Shown here piece by piece: positions 38,764 to 49,600 of a DNA stretch of 64,000 nucleotides (position 1 is the first letter of the stretch; every line of letters begins with the position of its first letter). The stretch spans positions 2,294,001 to 2,358,000 of the forward strand of contig NZ_CP103288.1 in the NCBI RefSeq assembly GCF_024758005.1, read 5' to 3'. The position numbers and the translations under genes were made by a program. The notes beneath the pieces were generated by a model that did not search any database, was not told where the DNA came from, and saw only the letters and a list, made by a program, of their open reading frames with translations. The DNA is from Pseudarthrobacter sp. NS4 (GTDB taxonomy: Bacteria > Actinomycetota > Actinomycetes > Actinomycetales > Micrococcaceae).

Positions 38764-40056
38764 TCAGGGTTCGCCGGTGATGAGGAGTTCGTGCGCCCCG
38801 GCGGCCGCGGCACCCATCGACTCCACGACGGCCAACGTGCGCTGCCGCGTTGCTGCGTCGGCTTCGGGTCCGGCACAAGGCCCTTGCGGCGCGTCCGAGG
38901 CCACGGAACACCACCGGTAGGGGTCACGGACCATCACCGACGGCGCCCAGGCGAGGTCGGTGGCGGTCCACTTTCCGGTCTCATCCTGGCCGAACTGGGC
39001 ACGGACCAGGAGGCCTTCATTGTTGACGACAAACCCGGGTGAGAGCTCGGTGACACCGTTGCCCAGGCCGTACACGATCCACGTGCCCTTATAGTTCTCG
39101 ATGGGCAGGACCGAGTGGGTGTGGTGCCCGTAGACCATGTTGAACTGCCCGCTGTCCACCAGGGCGTGCGCCACGTCCCGCTGCTGGGCATTTGGCTCGC
39201 TCGCGTATTCATCACCCGCGTGGATGCCTCCCAGGACGATATCCGCACCCAGCGCCCGGGCCTTCTCTGCCTTGGCGATCATGGTTGGCGCGTCCAGCAT
39301 GTCCACCTGCCAGGGATATTCCGCCACGAGTCCGTTCAGCCCGTAGGTGGCCTGGATCAGGGCGACCTTGGCCGCCGCTGTCTGCAGGATCAGAATTCCC
39401 TGGGACTCCGTTTCGGTGCGGTAGGAGCCGGTGTGCTTGAGGCCTGCTTCGTCCAGCGCGTCGAGGGTCCGCAGCAGGCCGTCGGTGCCCCTGTCGATGG
39501 TGTGGTTGCTGGCCGTCGTGCACGCCGTGTAGCCCACCTCCTTGGAGGCCGTAATGATCTGGGGCGGAACGTTGAAGGACGGATAGGAGGAGAAGGGCCC
39601 TTCCGGTCCTGCCACCGGTGTTTCCTGGTGGCAGATGGCAAGGTCGCTGTTGTTGATGTAGCGGCGCTGGCCCTCCAGCAGGGGTACGAAGTCCAGGCCC
39701 GGTTTTCCGGCGGCAGCGGCGTCCTGCTCCGCCTGCTGCCAGAGCTCGTCGTGAACCAGCATGTCGCCGGTGACCAGGACTGATGTGCAGCGAAGTACCG
39801 GGCAATCGGGACCCTTGCCAGGTGTGGGAGTGGGGCTTGGTGTGGGAACAGGGGTAGATACCGGACTCGGTCCTGTCCCCGTCCCTGGAACCGATGGGGC
39901 GGCTGCGGAACCCGCAGGTCCCGACGGATTCCCATTCTGTTCAGCAAGCAGGCCGCAACCCGCCAGCGCACCGGTCATGCACAATGCTCCGGCCAATGAC
40001 ATCGCCAAGACGCTGGCGCCAAAGCGCCCCGCCGCCTTGCCGGCTACGGTCCCCAT
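38764..40056 (-). CDS. CapA-family lipoprotein (PgsA-like metallophosphatase fold)
   Basis: 430 residues from ATG 40056. Signal peptide with hydrophobic core ASVLAMSLAGALCMTG and lipobox LAGC (Cys ~34), so surface-attached. Pro-rich linker, then VTGDMLVHDELW, TTASNHTIDRGTDG, GGIHAGDEYASEPNA and YGHHTHSVLPIENY, the CapA/PgsA calcineurin-like motifs. The poly-gamma-glutamate role is known only for Bacillus; no other pgs gene is adjacent. TAGAAT ends seven bases before this ATG, which decides the start over ATG 40065. Confidence 0.9.
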   Translation of the reverse strand: MGTVAGKAAGRFGASVLAMSLAGALCMTGALAGCGLLAEQNGNPSGPAGSAAAPSVPGTGTGPSPVSTPVPTPSPTPTPGKGPDCPVLRCTSVLVTGDMLVHDELWQQAEQDAAAAGKPGLDFVPLLEGQRRYINNSDLAICHQETPVAGPEGPFSSYPSFNVPPQIITASKEVGYTACTTASNHTIDRGTDGLLRTLDALDEAGLKHTGSYRTETESQGILILQTAAAKVALIQATYGLNGLVAEYPWQVDMLDAPTMIAKAEKARALGADIVLGGIHAGDEYASEPNAQQRDVAHALVDSGQFNMVYGHHTHSVLPIENYKGTWIVYGLGNGVTELSPGFVVNNEGLLVRAQFGQDETGKWTATDLAWAPSVMVRDPYRWCSVASDAPQGPCAGPEADAATRQRTLAVVESMGAAAAGAHELLITGEP

Positions 40057-40063
40057 AACCGCC

Positions 40064-40069
40064 ATTCTA
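40064..40069 (-). promoter_or_regulatory. -10 hexamer TAGAAT, leaderless arrangement for the capA-like gene
   Basis: TAGAAT is followed by seven bases (GGCGGTT) and ATG 40056. It is a near-consensus -10 and has no usable ribosome-binding site after it. Confidence 0.45.
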
Positions 40070-40139
40070 GGGAGGTACGGGCCCGGTGCCTGCATTTCGC
40101 CACATTGAGAAGCGTGCCCTGCTGTGAAAGGTTTACGTC

Positions 40140-42152
40140 ATGACGAACCCGCTCCTGGTCCCCAGTGCCCTGCCCTACGGACTCCCGCCGTTTACCGACA
40201 TTTCGGCGTCCCACTATGCGGAGGCCATCGAAGCCGGGCTGGCCGAACACCTGGCTGAAATCCAGGCGATCGTGGACAACGCGGAGCCGGCGGATTTTGA
40301 TAACACAGTGGAGGCGATGGAGCGCTCCGGCCGGCTGCTGGAGCGCGCGGCAGCCTCGTTCTTCACGCTGGTCTCGGCAGATGCTTCGGACCAGATCCGC
40401 GACCTCGAGACCGGGTTCTCGCCCCGGTTCTCCGCGCACCAGGACGAGATTTTCCTGAACCATGCCCTGTTCGAGCGGTTTGCAGCCGTTGACGCCGCGG
40501 ACTGCGATGCGGAATCAGCCCGCCTGGTGGAGGAGTATCTGAAAGAGTTCCGGCAGTCCGGTATCCAGCTGGACGGACCCGGACAGGAGAGGCTCAAGGC
40601 GATCAACGCGGAGCTTGCCCGCCTCGGCACCGAATTCGGCCAGCGGGTCAAGGAAGGCATGAAGTCCGGGGCACTGCTGCTGGACAGTGCCGAAGAGCTC
40701 GCGGGCCTGCCGGCGGATGACGTGGCCAGCGCCGCCGAAGCCGCACGGGCGGCCGGGCACGACGGCAAGTTTCTGCTCACCCTGGTCCAGCCCGGCAACC
40801 AGCCTGCCCTCGCCGGCCTCGAGAACCGGGAGGTCCGCCGTCGCCTTTATGAAGCTTCCGTGGCACGCGGCAGCGGCGGGGGAAGCCTTGATGTGCTTGA
40901 GGTTGCAAGGTCGATGGCCGGACTGCGCGCGGAGAAGGCCTCCCTGCTGGGCTTCGCCAACTATGCCGAGCTGGTGGTGGACCGGCAGACCGCTCCGGAT
41001 TTCGGGTCCGTCCAGAACATGCTCAGCAGGATGGCCCCGGCCGCAGTCCGGAACGCCGACGCCGAGGCGGCTGCCCTGGCTGCCGTGGCCGGCCACCCGC
41101 TGGAGCCCTGGGACTGGGCCTACTATTCGGCCAGGGTCCGCCGGGAAAAGTATGACGTGGACGAGCAGGCGCTCCGTCCGTACTTCGAGCTGGACCAGGT
41201 CCTGACGGATGGTGTGTTCTTTGCCGCTACTTCCTTGTACGGCGTCACATTCCATGAGCGGACGGACCTGGTTGGCTACCACCCGGACGTGCGGATCTGG
41301 GAGGTCCGCAATGAGGACGGCAGCGGGCTGGGCCTCTTCCTGGGCGACTACTACAGCCGTGAGTCAAAGCGCGGCGGGGCATGGATGAATTCGCTCGTTG
41401 AGCAGTCAGCCCTGCTGGGGACCCGGCCCGTGGCCATCAACAACCTGAACATCTCCAAGCCGCCCGCCGGCGAACCGACGCTGCTGACCCTGGACGAACT
41501 CCGCACCACCTTCCACGAGTTTGGACACGCCCTGCACGGCCTCTTCTCCAACGTCACGTATCCGAGGTTCTCCGGCACGTCCGTTCCCCGCGACTTTGTG
41601 GAGTACCCGTCCCAGGTAAATGAGATGTGGATCATGTGGCCGGAGGTGCTGTCCAACTATGCACGGCATTACGCCACGGGCGAGCCGCTCCCCCTGGATC
41701 TCGTGGGGCGGCTTAACGAATCCCGGCTGTGGGGTGAGGGTTTTGCCACCACCGAGTACCTGGGCGCCGCGCTGCTGGACCTGGCATGGCATGTGCTGGA
41801 CCGTGGCGACGTCCCGGAGGACGCGCTGGAGTTCGAGGCAAAAGCCCTCGCCGACGCAGGGATAGCCCATCCCCTGATCCCGCCGCGGTACCGGACCGGC
41901 TACTTCCAGCACATTTTTGCCGGTGCCGGGTACGCTGCGGGCTACTACTCGTACATCTGGAGCGAAGTGCTGGACGCCGAAACCGTGGATTGGTTCACGG
42001 AGAACGGCGGCCTCACGCGCGCCAACGGTGAACGGTTCCGGCGCGAACTGCTCGCCCGCGGGAACAGCCGTGACCCGCTGGAGTCCTTCCGCACCCTCCG
42101 GGGACGCGAAGCACGGCTGGAACCCCTTCTGAAGCGCCGCGGCCTCGACTAA
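40140..42152 (+). CDS. M3-family zinc metallopeptidase (Dcp/oligopeptidase A-like)
   Basis: Cytosolic oligopeptidase. 670 residues, normal for the family. Zinc motif HEFGH at 459-463 (TFHEFGHALHGLF), the third ligand Glu in the downstream region VNEMWIMWPEVL, and HPLIPPRYRTGYFQHIFAGAGYAAGYYSYIW near the C-terminus (visible as HPLIPPRYRTGYF then HIFAGAGYAAGYYSYIW). Starts TNPLLVPSALPYGLPPF, typical of peptidyl-dipeptidase Dcp. ATG 40140 with AAAGG upstream. Sits between CapA and pdxS and ends in a strong terminator. Confidence 0.95.
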   Translation: MTNPLLVPSALPYGLPPFTDISASHYAEAIEAGLAEHLAEIQAIVDNAEPADFDNTVEAMERSGRLLERAAASFFTLVSADASDQIRDLETGFSPRFSAHQDEIFLNHALFERFAAVDAADCDAESARLVEEYLKEFRQSGIQLDGPGQERLKAINAELARLGTEFGQRVKEGMKSGALLLDSAEELAGLPADDVASAAEAARAAGHDGKFLLTLVQPGNQPALAGLENREVRRRLYEASVARGSGGGSLDVLEVARSMAGLRAEKASLLGFANYAELVVDRQTAPDFGSVQNMLSRMAPAAVRNADAEAAALAAVAGHPLEPWDWAYYSARVRREKYDVDEQALRPYFELDQVLTDGVFFAATSLYGVTFHERTDLVGYHPDVRIWEVRNEDGSGLGLFLGDYYSRESKRGGAWMNSLVEQSALLGTRPVAINNLNISKPPAGEPTLLTLDELRTTFHEFGHALHGLFSNVTYPRFSGTSVPRDFVEYPSQVNEMWIMWPEVLSNYARHYATGEPLPLDLVGRLNESRLWGEGFATTEYLGAALLDLAWHVLDRGDVPEDALEFEAKALADAGIAHPLIPPRYRTGYFQHIFAGAGYAAGYYSYIWSEVLDAETVDWFTENGGLTRANGERFRRELLARGNSRDPLESFRTLRGREARLEPLLKRRGLD

Positions 42153-42176
42153 CCCGCATCACATCCCCGTAAACGG

Positions 42177-42220
42177 ACGACGGCGGCGGGTCACCTGCGA
42201 AGGTGGCCCGCCGCCGTCGT
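42177..42220. terminator. bidirectional terminator between M3 peptidase and pdxS
   Basis: 20-bp stem with a single G-T mismatch (42177-42196 and 42201-42220), 4-base loop. It lies between convergent genes, 25 bases past one stop and 17 past the other. Confidence 0.8.
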
Positions 42221-42236
42221 ACTGCTTCTGCTGGTG

Positions 42237-43163
42237 TTACCAGCCGCGCTCGGCAAGGCGGTGCGGCTGCGGGATCTCGTCGACGTTGATGCCCACCATG
42301 GCTTCACCCAGGCCGCGGGAGGCCTTGGCGATGACATCGGGATCGTCAAAGAAGGTGGTGGCCTTCACGACGGCGGCCGCGCGCTGCGCGGGGTTGCCGG
42401 ACTTGAAGATGCCGGAACCGACGAACACGCCGTCCGCACCGAGCTGCATCATCATGGCAGCGTCGGACGGGGTGGCGATGCCGCCGGCGGTGAACAGCAC
42501 CACGGGGAGCTTGCCGGCAGCGGCAACTTCCTTGACCAGCTCGTACGGGGCCTGCAGTTCCTTGGCCGCAACATAGAGCTCGTCCTCGGGCAGGGCTGCG
42601 AGCTTGGCGATCTCGGAGCGGATCTGGCGCATGTGCCCGGTGGCGTTGGAGACGTCACCGGTGCCGGCCTCGCCCTTGGAGCGGATCATCGCCGCGCCCT
42701 CGTTGATGCGGCGCAGGGCCTCCCCGAGGTTGGTGGCACCGCAGACGAAGGGAACGGTGAAGTTCCACTTGTCGATGTGGTTGACGTAGTCGGCCGGGGT
42801 CAGGACCTCGGACTCGTCAATGTAGTCCACGCCCAGGGACTGCAGCACCTGGGCTTCGACGAAGTGGCCGATCCTGGCCTTGGCCATGACCGGAATGGAG
42901 ACGGCGTCGATGATCTGGTCGATCATGTCCGGATCGGACATCCGGGACACGCCGCCCTGGGCACGGATATCGGCCGGAACGCGTTCCAGCGCCATGACAG
43001 CCACAGCACCGGCATCTTCGGCGATGCGGGCCTGTTCGACGTTGACGACGTCCATGATGACGCCGCCCTTGAGCATCTCAGCCATGCCCCGCTTCACGCG
43101 GCTGCTGCCCGTGACGCTGTTCGCGGACGAACCGGCTTCGCTGCTTACATCAGGTGTAGACAC
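42237..43163 (-). CDS. pdxS: pyridoxal 5'-phosphate synthase lyase subunit PdxS
   Basis: Makes PLP from ribose-5-phosphate, glyceraldehyde-3-phosphate and ammonia from PdxT. 308 residues from GTG 43163, preceded by AGGGG at a good distance; ATG 43232 would add 23 residues. Highly conserved [20 protein letters not shown], the catalytic Lys in [13 protein letters not shown] and GTGDVSNA. N-terminal ~25 residues are Ser-rich. Upstream is pgsA, 142 bases away. Confidence 0.96.
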   Translation of the reverse strand: MSTPDVSSEAGSSANSVTGSSRVKRGMAEMLKGGVIMDVVNVEQARIAEDAGAVAVMALERVPADIRAQGGVSRMSDPDMIDQIIDAVSIPVMAKARIGHFVEAQVLQSLGVDYIDESEVLTPADYVNHIDKWNFTVPFVCGATNLGEALRRINEGAAMIRSKGEAGTGDVSNATGHMRQIRSEIAKLAALPEDELYVAAKELQAPYELVKEVAAAGKLPVVLFTAGGIATPSDAAMMMQLGADGVFVGSGIFKSGNPAQRAAAVVKATTFFDDPDVIAKASRGLGEAMVGINVDEIPQPHRLAERGW

Positions 43164-43305
43164 AAAAACCCCTATGGGTAGATAGATGACCTTCGCCGGG
43201 CGTGCAGGCGGCAAATGCCGGACTGTGCACACTCGGATTCGCCGGATCCATTGACCGGTCAGTCCTAATATACTAGTCCCACCGCGGCCAGCCGCTTAAT
43301 CGTGC

Positions 43306-43929
43306 TTAATCCGCCGGGCTTGGTTCCGCCTGGGCCTGCCGGTGCACGAAAACCACGCGCTGGACCACAGTGATAAGGCTGGCCAGGGCAAGCAGGACCA
43401 GGGTCACCAGGAGCACCACCTGGGGCAGGCCCAGGCCGGTAAACCCGGTGACCACCAGGACCGAGACAAGGCGTTCGGCCCGCTCGGCGATCCCAATGTT
43501 GGCCGTGAACCCGAGCGACTCGGCCTTGGCCCTGGCGTAGGAGACCACCATGCCAAGGACAAGGCAGACCATTGCGGAGACGGCAATGGGCGTGTTGGCG
43601 CCACCGGTGAAGAACCACACGGCCAGCCCGGCGAAGAGCGCGCCGTCCGCGATCCGGTCGAGGGTGGAGTCAAGGAAGTTTCCCCACCGGCTTTTCACGT
43701 CCTGCATCCTGGCCATGATGCCGTCCAGGACGTCGGAGAAGATGAACGCCGTGATGAACAGCGTTCCCCACCACAGGTGGCCCAGTGGATAGAAAACCAG
43801 GGCTCCGACCACTACACCGGCGGTACCGATAATGGTGACCGCATCGGGCGAAACACCTATCTTCAGGAGCCAGCGGGCAAGCGGGGTAAACAGCGCGGTG
43901 AAAAATCCGCGTGCGTGCCTATTCAGCAT
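43306..43929 (-). CDS. pgsA: CDP-alcohol phosphatidyltransferase (PgsA-like)
   Basis: Membrane enzyme of phospholipid synthesis; in actinobacteria this gene position usually encodes phosphatidylinositol (phosphate) synthase. 207 residues. The CDP-alcohol motif DG(x)2AR(x)8G(x)3D(x)3D is complete: DGIMARMQDV through GNFLDSTLD (~65-87). Five or six membrane segments. ATG 43929 overlaps the end of the HIT gene by 11 bases. The order thrS-HIT-pgsA is standard, but the acyltransferase and mannosyltransferase genes that follow in mycobacteria are absent. Confidence 0.93.
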   Translation of the reverse strand: MLNRHARGFFTALFTPLARWLLKIGVSPDAVTIIGTAGVVVGALVFYPLGHLWWGTLFITAFIFSDVLDGIMARMQDVKSRWGNFLDSTLDRIADGALFAGLAVWFFTGGANTPIAVSAMVCLVLGMVVSYARAKAESLGFTANIGIAERAERLVSVLVVTGFTGLGLPQVVLLVTLVLLALASLITVVQRVVFVHRQAQAEPSPAD

Positions 43930-44506
43930 CCGTCTCCCCGGGCCAGGCGTCGGCCACTTGCTGGCGGACCTCATCGAGGGTCTGGGTGATGGCCTTGGTC
44001 TGGGCAATGATGGGGAAGAAGTTCCCGTCCCCACCCCAGCGCGGAACAATGTGCTGGTGCAGGTGGGCGGCGATACCCGCGCCGCCCACCACGCCCTGGT
44101 TCATTCCGAGGTTGAACCCGCCCGGGTTCGCCACTTTCCGCAGGACACGCATGGCCGTTTGCGTCAGTTCGGCGAACTCCGCGGTTTCCTCAAGGGTCAG
44201 GTCCGTGTAGTCGGGAACGTGCCGGTATGGGCACACCAGCAGGTGTCCCGGGTTGTAGGGAAAGAGGTTCAGCACCACGTAACACGTCTTACCGCGGTGG
44301 ACGATCAGTGCTTCCTCGTCCGTCCGGCCCGGCCCCACGCAGAAAGGGCAGTCATTTTCATTCTTGAACTGGTGCTGCCCGCCCTTGATGTAGGCCATGC
44401 GGTGCGGAGTCCACAGGCGCTGGAAAGCGTCCGGGACACCGGCGAGGTCAAAGTCGTCGGTAACGCCCGCATCACCGGGATAACCGGCGCCTGTGTTCTC
44501 CTGCAC
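43919..44506 (-). CDS. HIT-domain protein (diadenosine tetraphosphate hydrolase-like)
   Basis: 195 residues. HIT motif HLHQHIVPRW near ~ residue 155; DCPFCVGPGRTDEEALIVHRG at about 40-60 (residues spread over CPFC and VHRG); NPGHLLVCPYRHV. A Zn-binding CxxC precedes the fold, as in Ap4A phosphorylase-like family members. GTG start at 44506, 15 bases after the thrS stop. Exact substrate not known. Confidence 0.92.
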   Translation of the reverse strand: MQENTGAGYPGDAGVTDDFDLAGVPDAFQRLWTPHRMAYIKGGQHQFKNENDCPFCVGPGRTDEEALIVHRGKTCYVVLNLFPYNPGHLLVCPYRHVPDYTDLTLEETAEFAELTQTAMRVLRKVANPGGFNLGMNQGVVGGAGIAAHLHQHIVPRWGGDGNFFPIIAQTKAITQTLDEVRQQVADAWPGETDAE

Positions 44507-44521
44507 GTGGTTTCCGTTCCG

Positions 44522-46531
44522 CTAGCTGGTCCGGTTACGGACGGCTTCCGTGATCCGCTTGACTGCCTCTGCAACGGGCACGCCGTTGTCCTGGCTTCCG
44601 TCACGGAAGCGGAAGGAAACGGCACCTGCTTCGGCATCGTCGCCGCCGGCGATCAGCACAAACGGGATCTTGTCCTTGCTGGCGGTGCGGATCTTCTTGG
44701 GGAACCGGTCCGAAGAAGTGTCCACCTCCGCCCGGATTCCGGCGGCCTTGAGCTGATCAACGACGTCAAACATGTACTCGTTGAACGTCTCGGCCACCGG
44801 GATGCCGACTACCTGGACGGGGGCCAGCCAGGCGGGGAAGGCACCTGCATAGTGTTCGGTGAGCACGCCCATGAACCGCTCTATCGACCCGAACAGGGCG
44901 CGGTGGATCATCACCGGCCGCTGGCGGGTGCCGTCGGCCGCCTGGAATTCGAGTTCGAACCGTTCGGGCAGGTTGAAGTCCAGCTGGATAGTGGACATCT
45001 GCCACGTGCGGCCCAGGGCGTCCTTTGCCTGTACCGAGATCTTGGGACCGTAAAATGCTGCTCCACCCGGGTCGGGAACGAGTACCAGCCCTGATTCGTG
45101 GGCTACCTCGGCGAGGGTCCTGGTGGCCTCTTCCCACGCGGCGTCATCGCCGACATACTTTTCGGGATCCTTGGTGGAGAGTTCAAGGTAGAAGTCGTTC
45201 AGCCCGTAGTCCTTGAGCAGGCCCAGGACGAAGTTCAGCGTCTTGGTGAGCTCGTCCTTCATCTGCTCGCGGGTGCAGTAGATGTGGGCATCGTCCTGTG
45301 TCATGCCGCGCACCCGGGTAAGGCCGTGCACCACGCCTGACTTTTCGTACCGGTAGACGGAGCCGAATTCGAACAGGCGCAGGGGAAGCTCACGGTAGGA
45401 ACGTCCGCGGGACCTGAAGATGAGGTTGTGCATGGGGCAGTTCATCGGCTTCAGGTAGTAGTCCTGCGCCGGCTTGCGGATGGTGCCGTCGGCATTGAGT
45501 TCCTCGTCGACGCGCATCGCGGGGAACATGCCTTCCTTGTACCAGTCCAGGTGGCCGGAAACCTCATAGAGGTGGCCCTTGGTGATATGCGGCGTATAGA
45601 CGAACTCGTAGCCGGCCTCGACATGGCGCTGCCGCGAGTAGTCTTCCATCTCCTTGCGGATGATGCCGCCCTTGGGGTGGAATACGGGCAGGCCGGAGCC
45701 CAGTTCGTCCGGGAAGGAGAACAGGTCCAGTTCGACGCCGAGCTTTCGGTGATCGCGGCGTTCGGCTTCGGCGAGGCGTTCCTGGTAGGCCTTGAGTGCT
45801 TCCTTGGTGGGCCAGGCAGTGCCATAGATGCGCTGGAGCTGCTGGTTCTTCTGGTTTCCGAGCCAGTACGCGGAGGACGAACGGGTCAGGGCGAAGGCGT
45901 TGGAGATGAGCTTGGTGTTGGGCAGGTGGGGCCCACGGCAGAGGTCGCACCAGACAGTGGTTCCCTCCTTGCGTTCCACGTTGTCGTAGATGGTGATGTC
46001 GCCGGCGCCGACCTCCACGTTGACGCCTTCTCCTGCTTCGGCGGCGTCGTTCTTCCTGCCCAGCAACTCAAGCTTGTAGGGCTCGTTTTTCATCGCTTCG
46101 CGGGCTTCGTCCTCATTGACCACGCGGCGGACGAACTTCTGGTTCTGGTTGACGATCTTCAGCATCATCTTTTCGAGGGTCTTGAGATCCTCGGGGGTGA
46201 AGGGCTCGGCGACGTCAAAGTCGAAGTAGAAACCGTCAGTGATGTAGGGACCAATGCCCAGCTTGGCCTCCGGGCGCAGCTGCTGGACAGCCTGGGCCAT
46301 GACGTGGGCAGTGGAGTGGCGGAGTACGTTCAGCCCGTCAGGGGAATCGATGGTGACAGCCTCGATGTCGGCACCTTCAGGCAATTCCTGGTCCAGGTCC
46401 TTCAGCTCGCCGTTAACGCGGGCCACAACAACGTCGCGGCGCTCAAAGAAGAGATCCGCACCGGTTGTCCCGGTAGTCACCTTGGTCTCTTCGCCATCGA
46501 CGAGAAGGGTGATCTGCTGGGCATCTGACAC
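44522..46531 (-). CDS. thrS: threonine--tRNA ligase
   Basis: 669 residues. N-terminal TGS domain, SAD editing domain with [12 protein letters not shown] (~75-86) and the catalytic core: zinc ligands Cys in [13 protein letters not shown] (~364), His in [10 protein letters not shown] (~413) and His in [12 protein letters not shown] (~542). C-terminal anticodon-binding domain. GTG start 46531 with AGGAGA upstream. dnaE2 lies 116 bases upstream on the same strand, so a promoter must lie there or read-through occurs; I see TTGACG but no fitting -10. Confidence 0.96.
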   Translation of the reverse strand: MSDAQQITLLVDGEETKVTTGTTGADLFFERRDVVVARVNGELKDLDQELPEGADIEAVTIDSPDGLNVLRHSTAHVMAQAVQQLRPEAKLGIGPYITDGFYFDFDVAEPFTPEDLKTLEKMMLKIVNQNQKFVRRVVNEDEAREAMKNEPYKLELLGRKNDAAEAGEGVNVEVGAGDITIYDNVERKEGTTVWCDLCRGPHLPNTKLISNAFALTRSSSAYWLGNQKNQQLQRIYGTAWPTKEALKAYQERLAEAERRDHRKLGVELDLFSFPDELGSGLPVFHPKGGIIRKEMEDYSRQRHVEAGYEFVYTPHITKGHLYEVSGHLDWYKEGMFPAMRVDEELNADGTIRKPAQDYYLKPMNCPMHNLIFRSRGRSYRELPLRLFEFGSVYRYEKSGVVHGLTRVRGMTQDDAHIYCTREQMKDELTKTLNFVLGLLKDYGLNDFYLELSTKDPEKYVGDDAAWEEATRTLAEVAHESGLVLVPDPGGAAFYGPKISVQAKDALGRTWQMSTIQLDFNLPERFELEFQAADGTRQRPVMIHRALFGSIERFMGVLTEHYAGAFPAWLAPVQVVGIPVAETFNEYMFDVVDQLKAAGIRAEVDTSSDRFPKKIRTASKDKIPFVLIAGGDDAEAGAVSFRFRDGSQDNGVPVAEAVKRITEAVRNRTS

Positions 46532-46647
46532 GGGTGTCTCCTATTCAAAGTTAAGGCTTCATAGCTTGTGGCGTACGGGGACCACAGCCAGCCATCGTCA
46601 ATGCTATCGGTTCAGCGATGGGCCGACCAACGCGGCGCACGGCAGGC

Positions 46648-49600
46648 TCAGCCGTTAAATCCCGTGATGGCGAGGCTTCTGTTGATTCCATCCAGGGGGT
46701 GTGGCACATCCGGCCCCTGCCCGGTTGGCTCCGGAAACGGCAGGGTTTCGGTCCTGCTAAGGTCCCAGGCCATGCTGGCACTCAAGCTGATCCCACGAGG
46801 ACCTGTCCGCCGGGTGGTGCCGCGAATCAGCAGCAGCCGGGTACCGAACAGGAGCATGCCGGCCTTTTCCTGCGCTTCATGGAAGAAGACCGAATCGATA
46901 CAGCCGGTGCCGTCATCGATGCTGATGAACACCACCCTCCTGCCGCCCCGCATGGGGGGTGTTTGAGTGGCAACACGCACTCCTGCCACCAGCACCTCCG
47001 TGCCGTTGCGCAGGCCGAGAAGTTTGTCTGCCGTGGTGACCCCCAGCCTGTCCAGCATGGGCCGGTGGCTGTCCATCAGATGGGTGCTGACATCAACTGC
47101 CATCAGGTCAAGCTCAGCCCGGACGTTGTCCACCAGAGTAGGTTCAGGCAGCCCGGGGGTGACGTTGCGCAGTTCAACATCACCCAGCGGGAGGGACAGT
47201 TGCCCCTCGAGCACTTCCACTCCCTTCCTGCTGGCTCCGGATGTGGAGAGTTTCTGCAGATGGTGCACCAGGTCGGCCCGGTTTGCCGTGCCCCCTGCTT
47301 CCCGGTGCAGCGAATCAAAGGCACCCAGCTGAGCCAGCCGTTTGATGCTCGGTTTACTGATCCTTGACCGTGCCCGAAGGTCAGCAAGGGAGTCATAGGG
47401 CTGGCCCGCGACGATCCTTTTCAGTTCTGTTGCCGAAAGCCCGTATATCCCGTTGAGGCTCAGGCGGATTCCCAGCTTTCCGGTCTCTGGCCCGGACTGT
47501 ACCCGCTCAACCCGGTATTCAGCCTTGCTCAGGTTGATGTCCAGCGGAAGGATCGGAATGCCGAGCCTTCGAGCCTCCGCCACCAGCAGCCGCTTGGGGT
47601 ACATGCCGGGATCATGCTCCCACAACCCGGCAAGGAACGCCTCGGGATGGTGCGTTTTCAGCCAGGCTGACTGATAGGTGGGTACAGCGAAGGCAGCACC
47701 GTGTGCTTTGCAGAAGCCAAAGCTGCCGAAAGCCTTCAAGGTTCCCCAGACGTTATCCACCACCTCCGGTGAATAGCCTTGCTTCCGGGCGGCTTTGCGG
47801 AAAAACGCCTCCACCTCTGGCTCCAGCGCTTCGTTTCCCAGGGCGCGGCGGAATTCGTCAGCACGTGCCAGGCCGCATTTCGTCATGACATGGAAGGTCT
47901 TGAGGATCTGTTCATGGAAGACGGTGACCCCGTGGGTTTCTGCCAGGACCGGTTTCAGGTCCGGGTGGGGATAGACCTCGGGGGCGAATCCATGCCGGTG
48001 TTCCAGGAAGGGCCGCACCATGTCCGATTTCATGGGTCCGGGGCGGAACAGTGAGATGTCGATGATGAGGTCGTTGAACTCCCGCGGAGCCATCTTTCCG
48101 ATCAGTTCACGCTGGCCCGGGGATTCGATCTGGAAGCATCCGAGGGTGTGCGTGCTCCTGATGAGTTCAAAGGTTGGCTCATCATCAAGGGGTACGGCAT
48201 TGAGGTCGATACGGCCGTTGTCCGCAATGTAATCCGGCCCAGAACCATCCTGGCCGGGAGGATGGTTACCGGCCGCCACCACTTCCTCCTTCGAGGGATG
48301 GATCCGGATGATCTCCCGGACCGCGAAAGCCATTGCGCTTTGCATCCGGACACCCAGGACATCGAGCTTGAGCATGCCCATGGGATCCATATCATGCTTA
48401 TCGAACTGGCTCATGGGCAGCCCGAGTCCGCTGGGCTGGACAGGGGTACGGTCCAGCAGGGTGGCATCGCCCAGGATCACCCCGCACGGGTGCATGGAAA
48501 TATGGCGGGGCAGACGGTCCAGGCGTTCGGTCAGGTCAACCAGCAGGTCCAGTTGCTGGTTACCGTCAGCATCGCGGCGCTCCACCCTTCCGGCAAACTC
48601 GCGCAGTTCAGGTTTCTCCTGCAACGCCTCACGGAATTTGCGGGCCGAAAAGCGCCACAATTGCTTGGCGATCTCCCCTACCTCGCCATCGTCCATCCCC
48701 AGCGCCATGCCGGCGTCCCGGACGGCACCCCTTGCCCGGTAGCCGTTCTGCATGCTCATCAGCGTGACCCGTTCAGCACCGAACCGCTCGAAGATCCGCC
48801 GGTAGACGTTGTGGCGCTCAGCGCTTTCGACGTCGATGTCTATGTCCGGCAAAGTGGCGCGGTCCCGGGAAAGGAAGCGTTCAAAGATCAGGTCATGCTG
48901 GAGCGGGTTCACCTGGCTGACATCAATGAGGTAGTTCACCAGGCTGGAAGCCCCTGATCCGCGGGCAGCAGCACGGACACCCATCTCCTGGATCATCCGT
49001 GACACTTCCGCGACCGTCAGGAAGTAGGAGGAAAAGCCCAGGTTGTGGATGATGCCCAGTTCATGGTCAAGCCGGGAGAGCATGGTCCTCTCGGCCGCCC
49101 CGTGGATTCCCGGGAACCGCCTGCCGATTCCGGATTGGCATCGCTGGACAAGCTCAATGTGCGGATCCTGGCTTATTCCAATCACTGAAGCCTCAGGCAC
49201 CACCGGCTGCTTCCACCCCATGTCTATGACGGGATCAATCCTGCAGAGATCCGCGAGCGCCTCGGTTTGCGCCATCAACTGTTTGAGGTCTGCGGCACCG
49301 TAGCCGGCAGCAGAAATAATTTCCCTGGCAAGCCGGAGCATCTGGTCATGCGTTTTCAGCCATCCCTGGCCGTTGGGCTGAAGCAACGGCTCGGCGGCAA
49401 GTTCCGGGAGCGATTTCAATGTGCGTGCCGAGTCCAGGACATCAGCTGTGGGGGCACCGTCCGCAGCGCAGTACCGGACTGCATTGGTCAGGATTGCCGG
49501 TACGTGATGTTCCTCTGCGAGCCGAAGCATGCGGATGGCGTGCGCGGTGCTCAGCGGTGAGCCCGGGGCACTCAACTGGGAGACGATCTCGGTCACCACT

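Noticed and set aside
46532..46647. T-box or other leader before thrS
   Set aside because: The region lacks a T-box core and a terminator; only an ordinary ribosome-binding site is visible.
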